A DNA stretch of 64,000 bases from Neokomagataea anthophila (GCF_018122595.1 NZ_JAGRQH010000002.1:248001-312000); one strand, 5' to 3'; positions 46,589 to 56,001 are shown, counted from the stretch's first letter. Translations and numbers: made by a program. Notes: generated from the letters alone by a model not told the origin.

Positions 46589-47479
46589 TTAACGCCCGAA
46601 CACCTTACGGCGTAGATTCATCACATCCCGCTTCGGTCCTAACCCCACCCGCTTCACATCGAGCAACGTTACATCCCCAACAGCCGACAGCGTATGCATA
46701 CCATCCGGATAATGCGCCTTCAGCGCCCGCGGAATCCCTACATGTTGTTGCGGGACAACCCGCACTGTTTCATCCTCAAAACCTACAATCTTCAACAAAC
46801 GAATGCCCCGACCATACGTCCCACGGCAGTCCTGCACCGGTAAAATAACGCCATCAGCCACCACAACAGGTGTCCCCCCCGGCCTCGCCCCCGCACGATC
46901 CTGATGGATAATCCCCCTATACTGCCACGGCCCCACAAGGCTATCCGCCGTAGAAAGTGCCAAGACACTCTGCCGCTCATCTTTTGTACCGGGAGGGTTC
47001 CAAAATAACCACCAACGCCCCTCATGGAAAAGAGGCGTCGCATCCACTGCGGCCTGTGGGAAATCAAACTCAGGTACAACCTCCCAGCCAAGCGGAAATT
47101 GCGTCGCACGGTACAACGTTAACCGCCCAGATCCACTTGCTTCCGGAAGCATATACATCACCCCATCATGCTCAAAAACATACGGGTAAGACAAATGCCA
47201 CGGTGTCTCTAACGCCCGAAAACGCTCCTGCAACGTAAAGCTCTGGTCATACACCAGCACATCAATCACGCCCTTGGCGTCACGATAATCAAAGGCTTCA
47301 ACGAACACATAGAGCGTATCATCACGCCAAAACCCGAACGGATCTGCAAGGAAACGATGATCCCCATCCGACGGCAATAACGTCACCGGCACGTCGTCCC
47401 AATGCTCTCGCGTTAAAAGCACATTCAACGGTGCATGCAAAATGGCGCTCCGCCAGTGATCCGTGCGGAAAAAAGGCAT
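46589..47479 (-). CDS. GINT1-like (glucosamine inositolphosphorylceramide transferase-type) protein
   Basis: A 296-residue protein with a five-bladed-propeller-like sequence: HRFLADPFGFWRDDTLYVFV near 41-60, YPYVFEHDGVMYMLPEASGS near 98-117, DATPLFHEGRWWLFW, and HVGIPRALKAHYPDGMHTLS near the end. This pattern matches the domain I associate with plant GINT1 and its bacterial relatives, as well as GH43-type propellers. In plants the enzyme adds glucosamine to inositol phosphorylceramide. An AAGAGTGAG element precedes the ATG. It is convergent with the GT4 gene. The glycosphingolipid role is inference. Confidence 0.6.
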   Translation of the reverse strand: MPFFRTDHWRSAILHAPLNVLLTREHWDDVPVTLLPSDGDHRFLADPFGFWRDDTLYVFVEAFDYRDAKGVIDVLVYDQSFTLQERFRALETPWHLSYPYVFEHDGVMYMLPEASGSGRLTLYRATQFPLGWEVVPEFDFPQAAVDATPLFHEGRWWLFWNPPGTKDERQSVLALSTADSLVGPWQYRGIIHQDRAGARPGGTPVVVADGVILPVQDCRGTYGRGIRLLKIVGFEDETVRVVPQQHVGIPRALKAHYPDGMHTLSAVGDVTLLDVKRVGLGPKRDVMNLRRKVFGR

Positions 47480-47594
47480 AAAATCTCACTCTTAAGGGGC
47501 AGACGTGCCAAACACTTCAAGGCATGATGCGTTCATGACGCTTCTCTGCGCCGATACAACAGGCCCGCACGAACAGCAAATCATGATCACACGC

Positions 47595-47613
47595 TATGCC
47601 GTATCTCGGCATA
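47595..47613. repeat. Short perfect inverted repeat upstream of the inositol-phosphatase-family gene
   Basis: Arms TATGCCG (47595-47601) and CGGCATA (47607-47613) flank TATCT. It lies 130 bases upstream of the gene in a 266-base non-coding gap that otherwise shows nothing I can name. It could be an operator or a small hairpin. Confidence 0.3.
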
Positions 47614-47745
47614 AGGTTTATGCTGTGCCTAACCATAGACGCACCATATTTTTGATCCACAAAGCCTCAATACAGCCGCAAAAACGTTTATGCGCTGAGA
47701 TACATCCTCCACGCATCAAACCTCCCTTGCCCAAAGGAGCATGCC

Positions 47746-48546
47746 ATGACTGACCCCGTCCAACATGACCCCATCGCTCTTCGCCTTGAAGCTGCTCGTT
47801 CCATCGTGCGAGATGCTGCAACCTTAGCACTCTCCATGCGCCCCGCTCCCGGCGGCCCAAGCGGCACCATGAAAGGCCGCCAAGACTACCTCACCGAAGC
47901 CGATGGCGCGGTAGAAGCGCTGGTCAGCCAACGCATCCAAGCCCTCTTCCCTGAAGACGGCTTCCAAGGTGAAGAAGGCGGCGTCACCCGCCAAGGGAAG
48001 TATCGCTGGGTTGTAGACCCCATTGATGGCACGTCCAATTTTGCCCGTGGCCGTGACCGCTGGTGCGTCTCATTAGGGCTGTTAGAGGGCGACACACCCG
48101 TTGCTGGCATCATCGATGCACCAGCCTTGGGAGAAATCTTCACCGCACAGCGTGGCCGTGGCGCTTTCCTCAATGGTAAACCTATCAAAGCCGCACCGAC
48201 ACAAGACCCGGCCGAAGCCATGATCGAAATGGGTTGGTCTTGCCGTGTGCCACAACCCGTTTTTGAAGAAAAAATCAGCGCCATCGTCGGCCTCGGTGCC
48301 ATGCCGCGCTCCGGCGGCTCCGGTGCACTCGCCCTCGCAGATGTCGCATGTGGACGCAGTGACGGTTACCTTGAAATTGTCATTCGCCTCTGGGATGTCG
48401 CCGCAGCACTTGTCTTGCTGGAAGAAGCTGGCGCCCGCGTCTCTCCCTTCTTGCAAACAGGCGGCCTTACCGGTGGTGCCACTATCCTTGCCACAGCACC
48501 GGGCATCGCCGAGACCGTTTCCAAAGCCGTAAACGTTCCACTGTAG
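47746..48546 (+). CDS. Inositol monophosphatase family protein
   Basis: A 266-residue Mg2+/Li+-type phosphatase. Metal motifs are FQGEEGG (Glu76/Glu77) and DPIDGTSNF at 91-99, and the third is WDVAAALVLLEEAGA near 216-230. Family members hydrolyse inositol phosphate, 3'-phosphoadenosine-type nucleotides or histidinol phosphate; residues alone do not choose. AAAGGAG precedes the ATG at a normal distance. Its closeness to a GINT1-like gene makes inositol supply an attractive but unproven idea. A hairpin terminator follows. Confidence 0.9.
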   Translation: MTDPVQHDPIALRLEAARSIVRDAATLALSMRPAPGGPSGTMKGRQDYLTEADGAVEALVSQRIQALFPEDGFQGEEGGVTRQGKYRWVVDPIDGTSNFARGRDRWCVSLGLLEGDTPVAGIIDAPALGEIFTAQRGRGAFLNGKPIKAAPTQDPAEAMIEMGWSCRVPQPVFEEKISAIVGLGAMPRSGGSGALALADVACGRSDGYLEIVIRLWDVAAALVLLEEAGARVSPFLQTGGLTGGATILATAPGIAETVSKAVNVPL

Positions 48547-48554
48547 TGCCTATT

Positions 48555-48580
48555 ATGCGGCCATATTTGGCCGCATTCTT
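48555..48580 (+). terminator. Hairpin terminator
   Basis: Arms ATGCGGCCA (48555-48563) and TGGCCGCAT (48568-48576) pair perfectly around TATT, followed by TCTT. It lies nine bases after the inositol-phosphatase-family stop. Confidence 0.75.
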
Positions 48581-48622
48581 ACAACATCATGCCAAACAAC
48601 TGAACAAATCTGAATTCAACAG

Positions 48623-49462
48623 GTGACTTCCATGACACGCTCCGGCCTTCTGCGCGCCCTTCTTCTCACAGCTGCCCCCCTTGCAATCACCGCATGCTCT
48701 GGCACCACACAAACGACGGCCACTGAACAGCAACTCACCATCGACCGAGCCACTCTTGCCGTACAAGACCTCTTTAGCGGCACAACCCCTCAGTCTCGCT
48801 CACAGCAGCTTCTGTCCCAAGCTAAAGCCGTCATGGTCTGCCCTTCTGTCCTGAATATGTCCTTCGGCATTGGTGGTTCTGGCGGGCGCTGCGTCCTCCT
48901 CACCCGCGATGCACGCGGCTCATGGTCTGACCCTGCTTTTTACCGCCTCAGCACAGGTTCTTTGGGCATACAGGTCGGTATCCAAAGTTCAGAAATGATG
49001 TTCTTTGTGATGTCACAACACGGCATCCAAGCCCTGCTGGATAGCCAGTTCAAGTTTGACGCCTCAGCCTCAGCATCCTTCGCCACAATCGGTACGGGTG
49101 CAGAAGCCAGTACCGCAGGCGCACGCAACACCGATATTTATGCCGCACAAAAGAACCAAGGTTTGTACGCAGGCGCAGCCTTGGGCGGCTCTAAGCTCAC
49201 GGTCGATAGCGGTGCAAATCGTGCCTATTATAACCAAACCGTTGGCCCAGAAGACATCGTCATTACCATGCGGGTCAATAATACTGCGGCTGATCCACTA
49301 CGCCGTGCTCTCATGAACGTGGCACAAACACCCGTTGCCGCCACAGCACGTGCCACAACAGCCACCGTACAAGACACACTCAATGACGGCACCAGCGCCT
49401 ATAACAGCACCGTCAATAACGCCCGCAACATCCAGAGCCAAAGCCTCTCACCACTGAAATAA
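48623..49462 (+). CDS. SYLF-domain lipoprotein
   Basis: A 279-residue protein. Actual initiation could be ATG 48623 or ATG 48632 (MTRSGLLRAL), the second with AGGTGA just before it. The signal peptide ends with lipobox ITAC near residue 25. The SYLF (Ysc84/DUF500) domain covers about 60-245: LLSQAKAVMVCPSVLNMSFG, then GGSGGRCVLLTRDARGSWSD, VMSQHGIQALLDSQFKFDAS and AKKNQGLYAGAALGGSKL-type text near 180-200. SYLF domains bind lipids, chiefly in eukaryotes; the bacterial role is unsettled. It is probably anchored in the outer membrane. Confidence 0.88.
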   Translation: MTSMTRSGLLRALLLTAAPLAITACSGTTQTTATEQQLTIDRATLAVQDLFSGTTPQSRSQQLLSQAKAVMVCPSVLNMSFGIGGSGGRCVLLTRDARGSWSDPAFYRLSTGSLGIQVGIQSSEMMFFVMSQHGIQALLDSQFKFDASASASFATIGTGAEASTAGARNTDIYAAQKNQGLYAGAALGGSKLTVDSGANRAYYNQTVGPEDIVITMRVNNTAADPLRRALMNVAQTPVAATARATTATVQDTLNDGTSAYNSTVNNARNIQSQSLSPLK

Positions 49463-49572
49463 AACAAGGCCCCATCCACTCCGTGCGGCTCCAACTCGGG
49501 TAACCAACCACACAACAAATACGAGCGTGACTATAAACGGGAGCCTCCCTCAAGGCTCCGTCAAAGCACAAA

Positions 49573-49610
49573 AAAAACGGGAAAGAGGAACAAACCTCTT
49601 TCCCGTTTTT
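49573..49610. terminator. Strong bidirectional Rho-independent terminator
   Basis: Two 16-base arms, 49573-49588 (AAAAACGGGAAAGAGG) and 49595-49610, are perfect complements around a six-base loop, with A and T runs outside. It sits between the convergent SYLF and TonB-receptor genes and serves both. Confidence 0.93.
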
Positions 49611-49660
49611 TATAACCAGACGGATGGAGCGCCAAACGCCCCATCACACCCTCATGCGCC

Positions 49661-52546
49661 TTAGAGGCTCAAACCAGCCTGCAAGAACATGTAACGCCCT
49701 GGGTAAAACCCACCATAGACGGCGCCAACACTATTATCCGTGCCACTGGCAACGAAAGGTGGCTTCTTGTTCGTGATATTCTGAATACCACCGGAGAACG
49801 TCCAACGATCAAGATGATAAGAAGCACTCAGATCCTGCTGGATCATCATTGGCGTCTTATAACGACCAGAGCTTGCTGCATCAGCCCACTGTGTTGAATC
49901 ATTCCAACGCATACCACCTGTGAATTGCAGCATATAATTCACCGTCAAAGCGCCATGGGTCCAACCCAGCGTCGTGTAGTTACGAACACGCGGGTTACCA
50001 GAGCCATTCGTGTACAACAGCGCGCCTGTGAAATCACTAAATGCACCACCTGGTACAAACTGCTGCTTGTAGTTCAACAGATATTGGAAGTTGTTCGACA
50101 CAGACACAATGTCACGACTTGTAATGTGGTGACGGTAATCAAAGTCAAAGTCGACACCGCTCGTATGTAGCGCGCCTAAATTTTCATAATAAGCTGATAC
50201 AGACCGAATTTGCCCATCACCTGACCGTTCTATTTGAGAGCAAAGAGATGGATCGCTACCATTAAAACAATTATTCAAAATATACTGTGTTTTTTTGGTA
50301 TCAATCATGTGACTAATTGAATAATTCCAAAACTCAGCCGAAAGTAATAAACCTGACAACCAGCGAGGCGTAATAACTGCTCCAAAAGTATAAGCACGCC
50401 CCTCCTCGGGATGAAGACCACCCCTACTGCCACTAACCGTCGGTATTTGTCCCGTACCTGCCTGCGTGAAACTCTTCGTGTTAATACCCTGACGAGCACA
50501 ATTCATAACTACGACAGAAGACATAACTCCATACGTATTCACCTGATTCATATCACATGGATCATTAGCCGTATTATACGAAATACTTTGTCCACCATAC
50601 TGTTCATAAACATTAGGTTGCCTGACAGACGTCCCTAGCGTACCACGAAAACGTATGTCGCTCACTGGCGACCAACTCACAGCCCCTTTCCAAATTTTAG
50701 CGACCCCAAGATTACTGCTATAGCCAGACACCCGCCCTTGACCATCAACCGTCAAATCTTTTGCCATAAAAGCATTATGCAATAACGTTAACTGTCCTTC
50801 GAGATACCCTTCTGCCACATGATAACCGCCACCTGTCGCATGCACCGTGTTGGTCAAGCTCTGCCCACTTTGGATCAAAGCATCAGGCACATTGCTTAAC
50901 TGTTCGCCACGGTGCTCCATCCCCATGGCCAAACCAAGCGCACCGCCATTAGCCCACGGCATATAAACAACATTATTGTTATGGAAACGCAGGTTCCAGT
51001 CACGCAGCAAATATACGGAGTTCGTATTCACATTTGCATTTGCATAAGCCGCAGCCTGCGGGGAGAGAGCCTTGAACGGAGAAGAGCACCCCAAGCTTGG
51101 GCAAACAGACGGATCATACGCCAACGCACTGCCTGAATTACCCGGCGTCACCTGACGCAGGCCGTAAGCATTCAACAAATTGGCATAAGAACCAATGTTC
51201 AGCGTCTTCGCATTCGTGCGGTTCGCCCCATAGGTGTATGACGCATCATACTGCCAGCCATACGCCACATCACCATTCACACCGAACTTAGATGTCACCG
51301 TGTCAGATGCTGTTTCTGAACGCCGATCACCAAATTCCGTCAAACGACGAACAATGCTCACATCCTTACCAAACGTGTTGCGCGGGTCATTTGCTGGAAC
51401 CATCAGAACAGACGGCAAAGTGCTTAATGGAACAGCACCATTAAAAGGCTCTGCAGCCATAAACGTGGAGCTTGTACGATGCGAATACAGAACATTCGCA
51501 TACACATTGAAATGACGATTAATTTCGTAATGAATATCACCCGACAGATTGGAGCTTTGCAACTGATTTATCAGGCTTTGATGCTGCCCATACGGGTAAC
51601 GATAAGTGCCATTCCACTTACCCAACACCGAACCATTTGGCGCCACACCAACATTAACGCCACTGCCGCGCACACGAGCAATATCGGAATAACCCGAACC
51701 AAACACATTAGCGCTGGCCCCACCTGGTGAGTTCGTCAACTGTACAGGGTTCGCCCATGCCCGGTCCCGCTGCATCACGCCACCTTGCGTCATGTAGGAG
51801 CCGAAGAGCGTCAGGTTGCCCTTATCATGGTCAAAATTCCAACCTTTATAGCCAGAAATCAAACCCGTCTGGTTGTCACCATGACCCGTAATCCCACCAC
51901 GCACCGTGATGTTCGCATCATTCAAGTCATGACGCAGCTTAATGTTAATAACACCAGAGACAGCATCAGCACCATATAGCTCTGAACCACCATCCTTCAG
52001 GATTTCGATGCTCGCAATCTGCTGCACCGGGATAGCATTCATATCAATGCAACTGCTGCTACCATTCATAGAAGCACGCTTACCATCAATAAGTACCAAA
52101 ACACGCTTGCTGCCCAGATTACGCAAATCAGTACACGCGACACCGCCTGTACCATTGGTCTGGGAGTTCGTCGTACCGCTAGAACCGACGGAAGGCAGAC
52201 GAGACAAGAAGTCATTCAGCGTTGTCGCACCGGTCTGCTGAATTTGCTTGGAGGTTACAATCTGCACAGGGTTAGCACTGACATTGCGTGATGATGCCAA
52301 GGCGGACCCCGTTACCACCAAGCGCTCATCCTTCCCTGCCGCAGCTTCCACTGCCGTGGGGCGCAATACAGTGTGACGAGCAGAAATTACAGCCGGTGCC
52401 GTAATGTTGTTATGCTCGACTGGCTTTGTATCACCATGAGGATGCACTGCGTCATGAGACGAAGCGGCATAAACAGGCACAACAGTCAAAGCGCTACTGG
52501 CTAAGATGGAGGCGCACAAAAGCTGGCGTGTAACAGAAGACGACAT
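49661..52546 (-). CDS. TonB-dependent outer membrane receptor
   Basis: A receptor of about 961 residues. It has a signal peptide (SSVTRQLLCASILASSALTV, ending near VYAA), a linker, then a plug domain with DERLVVTGSAL, PVQIVTSKQIQQTGATTLND and KRVLVLIDGKRASMN, ILKDGGSELYGADAVSGVIN. The rest is a 22-strand-type barrel ending with Leu after AGL and aromatic residues. It imports a siderophore, cobalamin or carbohydrate with TonB-ExbBD energy; the ligand is not visible. The start is ATG 52546, 19 codons into the open frame. Bases about 50,180-50,820 are more AT-rich than the rest. Confidence 0.92.
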   Translation of the reverse strand: MSSSVTRQLLCASILASSALTVVPVYAASSHDAVHPHGDTKPVEHNNITAPAVISARHTVLRPTAVEAAAGKDERLVVTGSALASSRNVSANPVQIVTSKQIQQTGATTLNDFLSRLPSVGSSGTTNSQTNGTGGVACTDLRNLGSKRVLVLIDGKRASMNGSSSCIDMNAIPVQQIASIEILKDGGSELYGADAVSGVINIKLRHDLNDANITVRGGITGHGDNQTGLISGYKGWNFDHDKGNLTLFGSYMTQGGVMQRDRAWANPVQLTNSPGGASANVFGSGYSDIARVRGSGVNVGVAPNGSVLGKWNGTYRYPYGQHQSLINQLQSSNLSGDIHYEINRHFNVYANVLYSHRTSSTFMAAEPFNGAVPLSTLPSVLMVPANDPRNTFGKDVSIVRRLTEFGDRRSETASDTVTSKFGVNGDVAYGWQYDASYTYGANRTNAKTLNIGSYANLLNAYGLRQVTPGNSGSALAYDPSVCPSLGCSSPFKALSPQAAAYANANVNTNSVYLLRDWNLRFHNNNVVYMPWANGGALGLAMGMEHRGEQLSNVPDALIQSGQSLTNTVHATGGGYHVAEGYLEGQLTLLHNAFMAKDLTVDGQGRVSGYSSNLGVAKIWKGAVSWSPVSDIRFRGTLGTSVRQPNVYEQYGGQSISYNTANDPCDMNQVNTYGVMSSVVVMNCARQGINTKSFTQAGTGQIPTVSGSRGGLHPEEGRAYTFGAVITPRWLSGLLLSAEFWNYSISHMIDTKKTQYILNNCFNGSDPSLCSQIERSGDGQIRSVSAYYENLGALHTSGVDFDFDYRHHITSRDIVSVSNNFQYLLNYKQQFVPGGAFSDFTGALLYTNGSGNPRVRNYTTLGWTHGALTVNYMLQFTGGMRWNDSTQWADAASSGRYKTPMMIQQDLSASYHLDRWTFSGGIQNITNKKPPFVASGTDNSVGAVYGGFYPGRYMFLQAGLSL

Positions 52547-52929
52547 TCGTTTTCCCAAAGCATCTATGTGATTGCTCACTGTTATCCGCACTTCTCCAGT
52601 CATTTTCCATACGCATTGCAGCTATGCTCTCAGCAAGCACCTAACCTGTGGCCGCTACGACACAACTCATTGATATAAAAGAAAATATTTCAAATTTTAT
52701 CCTCTCTATAGTTTATAAAATATATTTATATATCAAATACTTAAATCATATTTCATATTCCATGCCGCCATCGAGAAAAATAGAAGAAACACTTTGATAC
52801 AATTATTTTAAAAAAAAATTATAGCGTTTTGAAATGCTACTTTCCGTATTTTTCACATAGTTGAAAAAATAAACATGTAAGAATCGGAATAAGGATCAAA
52901 AAACATCGAACAAAAAATACGCCGAGAGA
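52547..52929. other. AT-rich non-coding stretch upstream of the TonB receptor
   Basis: About 380 bases without a credible gene, very AT-rich from 52,670 on, with several runs of A or T (for example near 52,810) and TATA-like patches. It separates the minus-strand mltG gene's far end from the minus-strand receptor. It should hold the receptor promoter and its control sites. I could not fix a promoter, Fur box or riboswitch by eye. Confidence 0.55.
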
Positions 52930-54036
52930 CTAATTTCCATCTCTCAAATGCTGTACATTTCGGTTGTGTTCATCAAGCGTCTCCGCAAAACGATGACCGC
53001 CATGCCCATTCGCCACAAAATAAAGCGCCTTGCTAGTTGCGGGGTGAGCCGCAGCCTCTAAAGAAGTCAAACTCGGGGAACAAATTGGACCAGGCGGCAA
53101 GCCCGCATGCAGATAAGTGTTATACGGCCCATCCGTCAGCAAATCATCATGCTCTAACGGTCGGCTTAACACCCCCATCCCTTCACTCACCCCATAGATC
53201 ACACTCGGATCTGTCTGTAAGCGCATCCCTAACTGCAAACGATTAAGAAACACACGCGCTACTAAGGGACGCTCAGAAGGTTCTGCTGTCTCCCGCTCAA
53301 TCAGGGAAGCTAAAATCAACAACTCCTGCGGCGACCGTATCACACCATCAAGCGCAGCAACGTCTCTCCCCGCCCAAACATGCTGTAAACGCTCATCCAT
53401 GAGGTGACTCAAACGAACAACAACAGCAGAACGTGGTGTGCCTAACGGCAAAGCTAGCGTCTCAGGGAATAATTGCCCCTCTGATAAAGGAGGGGTATCG
53501 CCCGTCAAAAAAGAGGCCTGTTGCAGAAGCACTTCCATACGCTTCACCGTCAACCCTTCTGGGACGGTGACCATATGCTCAACCGGATGGCCGTGCCGCA
53601 AAATTGTGAGAATATGGGCGACAGAAACACGCGCTGGAAACGCAAATTCCGCAGAGTGCACAGGGCCATCAGCACGCGTTACCAACGTAGCAACACGAAA
53701 AAATAACCTTGATGACCATGTCGGAGAGAGAACACCAGCACCCTGCAACGTTGCAGAAACCTGGCCAATACCACCATGCGGAACAACAACAACATGCGCT
53801 TCAGGCGATGGACCGGGGTCCGTATAATGCCCATAGCCTGCAACCGCCGAAGCCATCAGGGTAAAAGGTAGTGCCAACCACGCTAGTTTGCGCCCAAAAC
53901 CGGGCGGCAAACTTAAACGTGGAGGGGATTCATCCTCAACCTCTGCGCCCTCAGGCACAGGCGGTTGAAAATCATCAGCCGCATGCTTCTCAGCATCGGC
54001 TGTATCTGATGTTACGGGCGTTTGATGATCACGCAC
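52930..54036 (-). CDS. mltG: Endolytic peptidoglycan transglycosylase MltG (YceG-like)
   Basis: A 368-residue YceG-family enzyme that cuts nascent glycan strands in the inner membrane. A cytoplasmic tail of about 45 residues is followed by one membrane segment (LAWLALPFTLMASAVAGYGH), a LysM-like region (TVPEGLTVKRMEVLLQ), and the catalytic block ASLIERETAEPSERPLVARV with the conserved Glu, then LQTDPSVIYG and YNTYLHAGLPPGPICSPS. Translation starts at GTG 54036, 12 bases after fabF. Confidence 0.95.
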   Translation of the reverse strand: MRDHQTPVTSDTADAEKHAADDFQPPVPEGAEVEDESPPRLSLPPGFGRKLAWLALPFTLMASAVAGYGHYTDPGPSPEAHVVVVPHGGIGQVSATLQGAGVLSPTWSSRLFFRVATLVTRADGPVHSAEFAFPARVSVAHILTILRHGHPVEHMVTVPEGLTVKRMEVLLQQASFLTGDTPPLSEGQLFPETLALPLGTPRSAVVVRLSHLMDERLQHVWAGRDVAALDGVIRSPQELLILASLIERETAEPSERPLVARVFLNRLQLGMRLQTDPSVIYGVSEGMGVLSRPLEHDDLLTDGPYNTYLHAGLPPGPICSPSLTSLEAAAHPATSKALYFVANGHGGHRFAETLDEHNRNVQHLRDGN

Positions 54037-54048
54037 CGTATCGCCCTT

Positions 54049-55332
54049 TTAGCCTTCAAACCGCTTCAGGATAATGCTGGCATTCGTGCCGCCAAAACCA
54101 AAGCTGTTTGACAGCGCAACATTGATCTTACGTTGCTGCGCCTCATGCGCCACACGATCAATCACGCTTTCACGTGCAGGGTTATCGAGGTTCAATGTTG
54201 GCGGTGCAACATTGTCACGAATGGCCTGCAAGCAAAAAATAGCTTCCACAGCACCCGCCGCACCAAGCAAATGCCCAATAGCGGACTTCGTGGAGGACAT
54301 CGCCAGATTCTTAGCGTGGTCACCAAAGAAGCGCTCAACCGCATCCAACTCAAGGTCATCCGCCATTGTGGATGTACCATGTGCATTCACGTAATCGATC
54401 TGGCTCGCATCCAAACCGCTATTACGCAGAGCAGCCTTCATGGCGCGGAATGCACCCTCATGACCTTCTGCTGGTGATGTAATGTGATGTGCATCGCCCG
54501 ACAGGCCATAACCACCAATTTCACCGTAAATCTTAGCGCCACGTGCCTTTGCGTGTTCCAGTTCTTCCAGAACAACAACACCAGCACCTTCACCCATGAC
54601 AAAGCCATCACGGTCTTTATCCCAAGGGCGAGACGCCTTCTCCGGCGCATCATTCGAACCTGTAGAAAGCGCACGTGCAGAGCTAAACCCAGCAATACCC
54701 AATGAGCAGATAGCAGCTTCCGCGCCACCAGCAACCATCACATCCGCATCACCGTAATGGATTAAACGTGCGGCATCACCAATAGCATGAACACCCGTCG
54801 CACATGCTGTAACCGCAGCATGGTTCGGCCCCTTAAAGCCATAACGGATAGAAAGATGGCCAGACACCAGATTGATCAAGGATGCTGGGATAAAGAACGG
54901 AGACAAACGGCGAGCCTTACCGCTCGCTACGGTCAACGCACCATCATAAATCGTCTGCAAGCCACCAATACCAGAGCCGATCATCACGCCAGTCGCGCAA
55001 CGGTCTTCTTCGCTCTCTGGTGTCCAGCCAGAATCCTGCACAGCCTGAATAGCAGCTGCCAAGCCGAGATGGATAAAGCGATCCATCTTCTTTTGGTCTT
55101 TAACGGCAACCCAGTCAGAAAGCGTCAAACCGCCTTCTGCTGTCGGCCCAACCGGCACTTCACCAGCGACCTGCGCTGGCAATTCAGAGGGGTCAAAATG
55201 CGTGATACGTCCAATGCCAGACTGCCCCGCGAGCAGACGTTTCCACGTCGCTTCAGCGCCAACAGCCAGCGGACTCACCACACCGATTCCGGTTACGACG
55301 ATGCGCCGTCCGTTAGTTGCACTGCCGTTCAT
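54049..55332 (-). CDS. fabF: 3-oxoacyl-ACP synthase II
   Basis: A 427-residue beta-ketoacyl-ACP synthase that extends acyl chains with malonyl-ACP. The active-site Cys is in AAVTACATGVHAIGDAARL, with the two histidines in NAHGTSTMADD and KSAIGHLLGAAGAVE. Opening GRRIVVTGIGVVSPL is typical. It follows acpP after 158 bases and precedes mltG, a common gene order. Confidence 0.97.
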   Translation of the reverse strand: MNGSATNGRRIVVTGIGVVSPLAVGAEATWKRLLAGQSGIGRITHFDPSELPAQVAGEVPVGPTAEGGLTLSDWVAVKDQKKMDRFIHLGLAAAIQAVQDSGWTPESEEDRCATGVMIGSGIGGLQTIYDGALTVASGKARRLSPFFIPASLINLVSGHLSIRYGFKGPNHAAVTACATGVHAIGDAARLIHYGDADVMVAGGAEAAICSLGIAGFSSARALSTGSNDAPEKASRPWDKDRDGFVMGEGAGVVVLEELEHAKARGAKIYGEIGGYGLSGDAHHITSPAEGHEGAFRAMKAALRNSGLDASQIDYVNAHGTSTMADDLELDAVERFFGDHAKNLAMSSTKSAIGHLLGAAGAVEAIFCLQAIRDNVAPPTLNLDNPARESVIDRVAHEAQQRKINVALSNSFGFGGTNASIILKRFEG

Positions 55333-55490
55333 CGATGCCCCTCGTTATGCTGGTAAATTCGTCTTCAAACTGCACCCGCGTGCCTGAAGCACCATATATA
55401 GCACTTCAAACACGGTGCAGACAGAAGGTTTGCCGGCCCAAATTGGCAACACAGCACAACCCCCTGCGTATCGCATCAGGCAAAAAAGCC

Positions 55491-55730
55491 TTAAGCAGCC
55501 TTTTGCTTTTCGATGTAGTCGATCGCATCCTTAACGGTGCCGATCTTCTCAGCAGCGTCTTCAGGAATCTCAACAGAAAAAGCTTCTTCGAAAGCCATAA
55601 CCAGCTCAACCGTGTCGAGGCTGTCTGCACCCAGATCGTCAATGAAAGACGCGTCTGACGTGACTTTGCTTTCTTCAACGCCGAGATGTTCTACGACGAT
55701 CTTCTTCACCTTATCAGCGATATCGCTCAT
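55491..55730 (-). CDS. acpP: Acyl carrier protein
   Basis: A 79-residue ACP with the phosphopantetheine site Ser37 in [19 protein letters not shown]. It begins [17 protein letters not shown] and has the acidic helices usual for ACP. The frame is open to 55958, but the family start is ATG 55730. It carries acyl chains for fatty acid, lipid A and other lipid synthesis. A 271-base gap with a stable hairpin separates it from fabG. Confidence 0.97.
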   Translation of the reverse strand: MSDIADKVKKIVVEHLGVEESKVTSDASFIDDLGADSLDTVELVMAFEEAFSVEIPEDAAEKIGTVKDAIDYIEKQKAA

Positions 55731-55913
55731 TGTGTCCGTTCCTTGTTGCCCATCCGGGCGTTGTATCAACTCTTTGCTACAGCCTTCTGCGCGTCCTGCC
55801 AAACAAAACACACAGAGCCTGCACACCGCCCGAAGCGACGTTAACCCCGGGCTGAACGACTGTCCGCCTGAAAAGGGGAGGTCCTCTCCCAACAGGCTGA
55901 CCCAAAACAGACC

Positions 55914-55948
55914 GGGCAAAGCAGCGCGCGCATTAGCACGCTTTGCCC
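55914..55948. terminator. Hairpin between fabG and acpP
   Basis: Arms GGGCAAAGC (55914-55922) and GCTTTGCCC (55940-55948) pair perfectly around a 17-base GC-rich loop, in the long gap between fabG and acpP. No T-run follows on the minus strand. It may be a partial terminator, a processing site or an mRNA stabiliser allowing acpP to be expressed more strongly than fabG. Confidence 0.45.
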
Positions 55949-56001
55949 CTTGGGCCAAGCTTCTGTCAGAATCTGCCCCATTTCAGAGCATGACAAACCG
56001 T

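Noticed and set aside
55731-55958. N-terminal extension of acyl carrier protein
   Set aside because: The frame is open, but the sequence before ATG 55730 is unlike any ACP and the family start is clear.
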